Shown in pieces: positions 60,863 to 64,000 of a stretch of 64,000 nt of DNA (positions within the stretch are counted from its first letter, which is position 1; each line of letters starts with the position of its first letter). Below the pieces are notes generated by a model. It saw nothing but the letters and a program-made list of their open reading frames with translations, was not told the DNA's origin and searched no databases. The DNA lies in contig CAVVGH010000009.1 of NCBI GenBank assembly GCA_963747765.1, positions 62,001-126,000 of the forward strand, given 5' to 3'. Position numbers and translations under genes: made by a program. Source of the stretch: VRUE01 sp963747765 (lineage in GTDB: Bacteria > Actinomycetota > Thermoleophilia > Solirubrobacterales > 70-9).

Positions 60863-62341
60863 CTAGGAGCGCATCGCAGGAAATAGGACGACCTCGCGCA
60901 GGCTCTGCGCGCCGGTCAAAATCATAACCAGCCGGTCGATTCCGAGGCCCACACCGCCGGTTGGCGGCATTCCGTATTCGAGCGCCTCGAGGAACGCCTC
61001 GTCGTAGGGCTGCGCCTCCTCGTCGCCCCGCGCCAGCTCCTGTGCCTGCTGCTCGAAGCGGCGCCGCTGCTCGTCGGGGTCGTTCAGCTCGCTGAACGAG
61101 TTGGCGATCTCGATCCCACCGGCAAAGGCCTCCCAGCGCTCGACCATCCCCGGCTCGGAACGGTGCGCCTTGGCGAACGGAGAGAGCTCAACCGGGTAGT
61201 CGACGACGAAGGTCGGCTGCACGAGCTCCGGCTCGACCGACCTGGAGAGCAGACCGTCGACCAGCTTGCCCCATCCCTCAGCCGGGTCGGCCTCGCCGCC
61301 CATCGCGGCGGCCAGGGCGTCGCGGGTCGGATGCTCGGCAACGTCGATACCGGTCCGCTCACGCACCGCGTCGCGCAGGGTGACCCTCCGCCAAGGTGGC
61401 GCCAGGTCGATCGTGACGCCGTCGTGCTCCACCTCGGTCGTCCCCAGAACCCGCTCGGCCACCTCGGCGACGAGGCGCTCCAGGTCATGGGCGGTCTTCT
61501 CGTAGTCGGCGTAGGCCTCGTACCACTCGAGCATCGTGAACTCGGGGTTGTGCTTGTGGGAGATGCCCTCGTTGCGAAAGTCCTTGCCCAACTCGTAGAC
61601 GCGATCGATTCCACCCACCACCAGACGCTTCAGATACAGCTCGGTGGCAATCCGCAGGTAGAAGTCCCGGTCGAGCGCGTTGTGGTGGGTCGTGAAGGGG
61701 CGCGCCAGCGCGCCGCCGTAAAGCGGCTGCAGGACCGGGGTCTCGACCTCCACGAAGCCGTGAGCGTCGAGCCAGCGCCGGGTCTCGCCAATCGTGCGGG
61801 CACGCAGGGCGAAGATGCGGCGGCTGGACTCATTCGCCATCAGGTCCAGCTCGCGGTGCCGGTAGCGAGTCTCGACGTCCTCGAGGCCGTGGAACTTGTC
61901 GGGCGGCGGGCGCAGGCTCTTGGCCAGCAGGCGCCAGTGGTCGACCGCGAGCGAGAGCTCGCCGCCGCGCTCGGTCGCCAGCGCGGTGCCCTCGACGCCG
62001 ATCAGATCGCCCAGGTCAAGCTCGACGAGCAGCTCGAACGCCTCCGGGCCGAGCAGGTCCCTGCGGGCGTGCAGCTGGATCTGTCCGCTGCCGTCGCGGA
62101 GGTCGAGGAAGGCTGCCTTGCCGTGGCCACGGCGGGCGACGATGCGCCCGGCCACCCGGTGCCGTGAGTCTGTCTCGATCCCAGCCGCCAGCCCCTCGTG
62201 AGCAGCGCGCACCTCGCCGATCTCCTCGCGGTCCGCAAACCCGTGCGGGAACGGCTCGACTCCCGACTCGCGGATGCGGTCGAGCTTCTCGCGCCTATCG
62301 CGAAGGACGTCGGATTGCTCTGGTTGTCCGGTCCCGCTCAT
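60863..62341 (-). CDS. lysS: Lysyl-tRNA synthetase, class II
   Basis: The enzyme charges tRNA-Lys. An N-terminal OB-fold (about 60-150) binds the anticodon. The class II core has motif 2 FRNEGISHKHNPEFTMLEW and motif 3 GGVGLGIDRLVMILTGA, with IYELGKDF-type strands (here VYELGKDFRNEG). Length 492 is normal. It is in the same orientation as greA and clpC and probably within a larger housekeeping transcript. Nothing unusual was found. Confidence 0.96.
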   Translation of the reverse strand: MSGTGQPEQSDVLRDRREKLDRIRESGVEPFPHGFADREEIGEVRAAHEGLAAGIETDSRHRVAGRIVARRGHGKAAFLDLRDGSGQIQLHARRDLLGPEAFELLVELDLGDLIGVEGTALATERGGELSLAVDHWRLLAKSLRPPPDKFHGLEDVETRYRHRELDLMANESSRRIFALRARTIGETRRWLDAHGFVEVETPVLQPLYGGALARPFTTHHNALDRDFYLRIATELYLKRLVVGGIDRVYELGKDFRNEGISHKHNPEFTMLEWYEAYADYEKTAHDLERLVAEVAERVLGTTEVEHDGVTIDLAPPWRRVTLRDAVRERTGIDVAEHPTRDALAAAMGGEADPAEGWGKLVDGLLSRSVEPELVQPTFVVDYPVELSPFAKAHRSEPGMVERWEAFAGGIEIANSFSELNDPDEQRRRFEQQAQELARGDEEAQPYDEAFLEALEYGMPPTGGVGLGIDRLVMILTGAQSLREVVLFPAMRS

Positions 62342-62373
62342 CTGGCGGGTGCGAGACTATTCGACCCGGGTCG

Positions 62374-62853
62374 CTAGGCCGCCTCGATCTTCGTGATTTT
62401 GAGTTTCTTCCGTGGGCCCCGCGGAACCTCGACGGTGACCACGTCGTTGCGCTTGTGGCCGATCAGGGCTTTGCCGATCGGAGACTCGTTGGAGAGTTTC
62501 TGCTCCAGCGGGTTCGCCTCGGTGGAGCCGACGATCTGGAACTTCTGGGAGTCCCCCGTCTTCTGATCCTTGACGTGAACGACGGAGCCGAACGTCACCT
62601 CGTCGGTGCCCACTTCCTTCTCGTTGATCACCGTGGCGCGGCGCAGCCGCTCTTCCAGCTGCGCGATCCGCTGCTCGAGCAGCGCCTGCTCGTTCTTGGC
62701 GTCGTCGTACTCGGCGTTCTCGGAGATGTCGCCGAACTCGCGCGCTTCCTTGATCCGCTCCGCGACCTCGCGCCGTTTGGCGGTCGAGAGGTGCTCGATT
62801 TGCTCTTTGAGCTTCTCAAGCCCTTCCGGTGTGATTACGGCCTGCCGAGTCAC
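62374..62853 (-). CDS. greA: Transcription elongation factor GreA
   Basis: GreA rescues backtracked RNA polymerase by stimulating transcript cleavage. The N-terminal coiled coil has VITPEGLEKLKEQIEHL and the acidic tip FGDISENAEYDDAKNEQ; the C-terminal domain has VTFGSVVHVKD and SPIGKALIGHKRNDVV. GTG 62853 gives 159 residues, the usual length. An intrinsic-terminator-like hairpin lies 50 bases upstream in the leader, so greA may be regulated by attenuation, as its E. coli homologue is. Confidence 0.95.
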   Translation of the reverse strand: MTRQAVITPEGLEKLKEQIEHLSTAKRREVAERIKEAREFGDISENAEYDDAKNEQALLEQRIAQLEERLRRATVINEKEVGTDEVTFGSVVHVKDQKTGDSQKFQIVGSTEANPLEQKLSNESPIGKALIGHKRNDVVTVEVPRGPRKKLKITKIEAA

Positions 62854-62902
62854 TTGTGCTGACCTCGCTTTGATTGTGGAACGCGGGAGTGCCTCCCAAA
62901 CC

Positions 62903-62948
62903 CAAAAAACGCCCGGGTGCAACGGCTTTCGCGTCGTCACACCTGGGC
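62903..62948 (-). terminator. Intrinsic terminator/attenuator upstream of greA
   Basis: On the minus strand a GC-rich stem GCCCAGGTG/CACCCGGGC encloses a 20-base loop and is followed by GTTTTTT. This is the clearest intrinsic terminator in the window. It lies 72 bases after the dus stop codon and 50 bases before the greA start, so it either ends the dus transcript or acts in the greA leader. Confidence 0.7.
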
Positions 62949-63020
62949 AGGAAGTCGCGGGATTATAGCGGGGCCGAAGAGGCGGCAAAACAAGGCCCAG
63001 CGGAGCGATCTGGCGCCGGG

Positions 63021-64000
63021 TCAGACAACGTCGGCGAATCTCGTCTGACACGGCGCTGCGGGATCGGCCAAGCCCGAGACCAGTTCCCGGGCGCGGGCCA
63101 GCTCGGCGCGCTGCAGCTCGGCGGCGACGCCGGCCGGAGCCTCCAGCAGAGTCATGTACCACGGATAGAACTTTCGTAGGTAGCGCCCCGCCCGCTCCCC
63201 CCCGAGGTGCTCCTCGGCGCGATCGATCGTCCAGAGCAACTCGGCGACTATCTCCTCGCGCTCCGGGGGCGCCGTGCGGCGGCCGGTCAGCTCTTCGAAG
63301 ACCCAGGGGTTTCCCAGCGCTCCTCGGGCGATCATCACCGCGTCGGCACCGGACTGCTCGAACGCACGCCGCGCCGCCTCCGCGCTGTGCAGGCCCCCCG
63401 AAACGATCACCGGCACCTCCAACCGTTCGACCAGCCCGCGAGTTAGCGCGTAGTCGGGTCTGCCCTTGTGTTTGGTCGTCGCCGGACGGGGGTGGAAGCC
63501 GATCGCAGCGGCACCGCCCTCCTCGGCGAGACGAACGGCGAGATCGAAGCCGGAGACGTCGCCCGGCCGCAGCCCCGAGCGCAGCTTCACGGTGACCGGA
63601 AGCCCGCTGCCCTGGGCGGCGGCGCGAACCAGCGCCAGGGCCAGCTCGGGGTCGGCGAGCAGCTCGACCCCCGCCCCGGTCCTGCGCACCTTGCGCACCG
63701 GGCATCCCATGTTGATGTCGATCAGGTCGGCACCGGCCGCGGCGGCAATCGCCGCGCCGGAGCGCATCACATCGGGGTCGTGGCCGAAGAGCTGGACGGA
63801 CACCGGGTGCTCGTCGGGGTGGATTCGCATCAGCTCCCGCAGCGTCCGCTCGTTGCGGTGGTGCAACCCGAAGCTCGAGATCATCTCCGAGACCGCGAGG
63901 CCCGCACCGTACCTCCTCGCCTGCAGGCGCACGAACCAGTTGCCGATCCCGGCGAGCGGCGCCAGCAGCACCCGGTTGGCGATCCGCACTCCGCCGATCT
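63021..64000 (-). CDS. dusB: tRNA-dihydrouridine synthase (partial, N-terminus outside the window)
   Basis: An FMN enzyme that reduces uridines in tRNA. The barrel motifs are LLAPLAGIGN, VQLFGHDPDVM, DLIDINMGCPVRKVRR (with the catalytic Cys), PVTVKLRSG, GFHPRPATTKHKG and VMIARGALGNPWVFEE. The frame remains open to the window edge, reading IGGVRIANRV, so the real start lies beyond 64000; the GTG at 63989 would cut the first strand. The greA-proximal position suggests one operon interrupted by the terminator. Confidence 0.92.
   Translation of the reverse strand, partial: IGGVRIANRVLLAPLAGIGNWFVRLQARRYGAGLAVSEMISSFGLHHRNERTLRELMRIHPDEHPVSVQLFGHDPDVMRSGAAIAAAAGADLIDINMGCPVRKVRRTGAGVELLADPELALALVRAAAQGSGLPVTVKLRSGLRPGDVSGFDLAVRLAEEGGAAAIGFHPRPATTKHKGRPDYALTRGLVERLEVPVIVSGGLHSAEAARRAFEQSGADAVMIARGALGNPWVFEELTGRRTAPPEREEIVAELLWTIDRAEEHLGGERAGRYLRKFYPWYMTLLEAPAGVAAELQRAELARARELVSGLADPAAPCQTRFADVV

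Overview
The window is 64 kb of GC-rich DNA from an actinobacterium. Gene content and order suggest the class Thermoleophilia (Solirubrobacter/Conexibacter type), but this rests on gene content only: a disA-carD-ispD block, cysS-rlmB followed by a sigma-H-type factor, ClpC, F420/LLM-type and FadE-type lipid genes, a MarP-like protease and many GTG/TTG starts. No plasmid, phage or CRISPR signature was seen.

Layout. 1-8 kb: the tail of a RecB-type nuclease, exonuclease VII (xseA-xseB), an HxlR regulator, a MarP-like membrane serine protease, a class B penicillin-binding protein, an SRPBCC protein and a zinc-ribbon/FHA protein. 8-23 kb: glutamate synthase large subunit, a secreted beta-propeller protein, the lysA-hom-thrC-thrB operon for lysine and threonine synthesis, an M23 murein hydrolase, an acyl-CoA dehydrogenase and a CWB2-type surface protein. 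23.7-25.2 kb: an apparently intact IS110-family element. 25.4-32.8 kb: a lipid catabolism island with an LLM oxidoreductase, an acyl-CoA dehydrogenase pair, a Baeyer-Villiger-type monooxygenase, a thiolase and a 3-hydroxyacyl-CoA dehydrogenase. 33-45 kb: a CNNM/CBS transporter, a corrinoid-binding protein, rhomboid, an ECF sigma factor with a small membrane partner, a PlsC-GpsA fusion, a VOC dioxygenase, tRNA-Thr and a GNAT protein. 45.5-64 kb, mostly on the minus strand: a housekeeping series dus, greA, lysS, clpC, disA, carD, ispD, ispF, fadD, cysS, rlmB and a sigH-like gene.

The most unusual feature is the density of palindromic repeats in several unrelated families. A three-module composite repeat (a head hairpin, a conserved body and a variable number of about 49-nt palindromes) occurs at three loci: 4012-4353, 32998-33394 and 48668-48796. 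A 289-bp MITE-like element with terminal inverted repeats and a CTAG duplication sits exactly at the junction of two acyl-CoA dehydrogenase genes. A further hairpin family abuts TAG stop codons at 8050-8157 and 20710-20800. A 167-bp inverted repeat lies between carD and ispD and contains the ispD start codon. Two essential genes carry in-frame repeats: cysS (two 66-bp units plus an inverted arm) and ispD (three 36-bp units), reminiscent of Rickettsia palindromic elements.

How genes work together. Overlapping stop/start pairs (xseA/xseB, thrC/thrB, cysS/rlmB, 22188/23474, 43336/44367, the sigma factor and its partner, disA/carD) point to translational coupling. Near-identical palindromes upstream of the 20.8-kb acyl-CoA dehydrogenase and between the divergent thiolase and 3-hydroxyacyl-CoA dehydrogenase genes suggest one TetR-type fatty-acid regulator, which is not encoded here. 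Gene-free stretches over 300 bases are 3894-4555, 32813-33445 and 48571-48873. All three are dominated by the composite repeat; in 4354-4555 and 48797-48873 nothing further was recognised.
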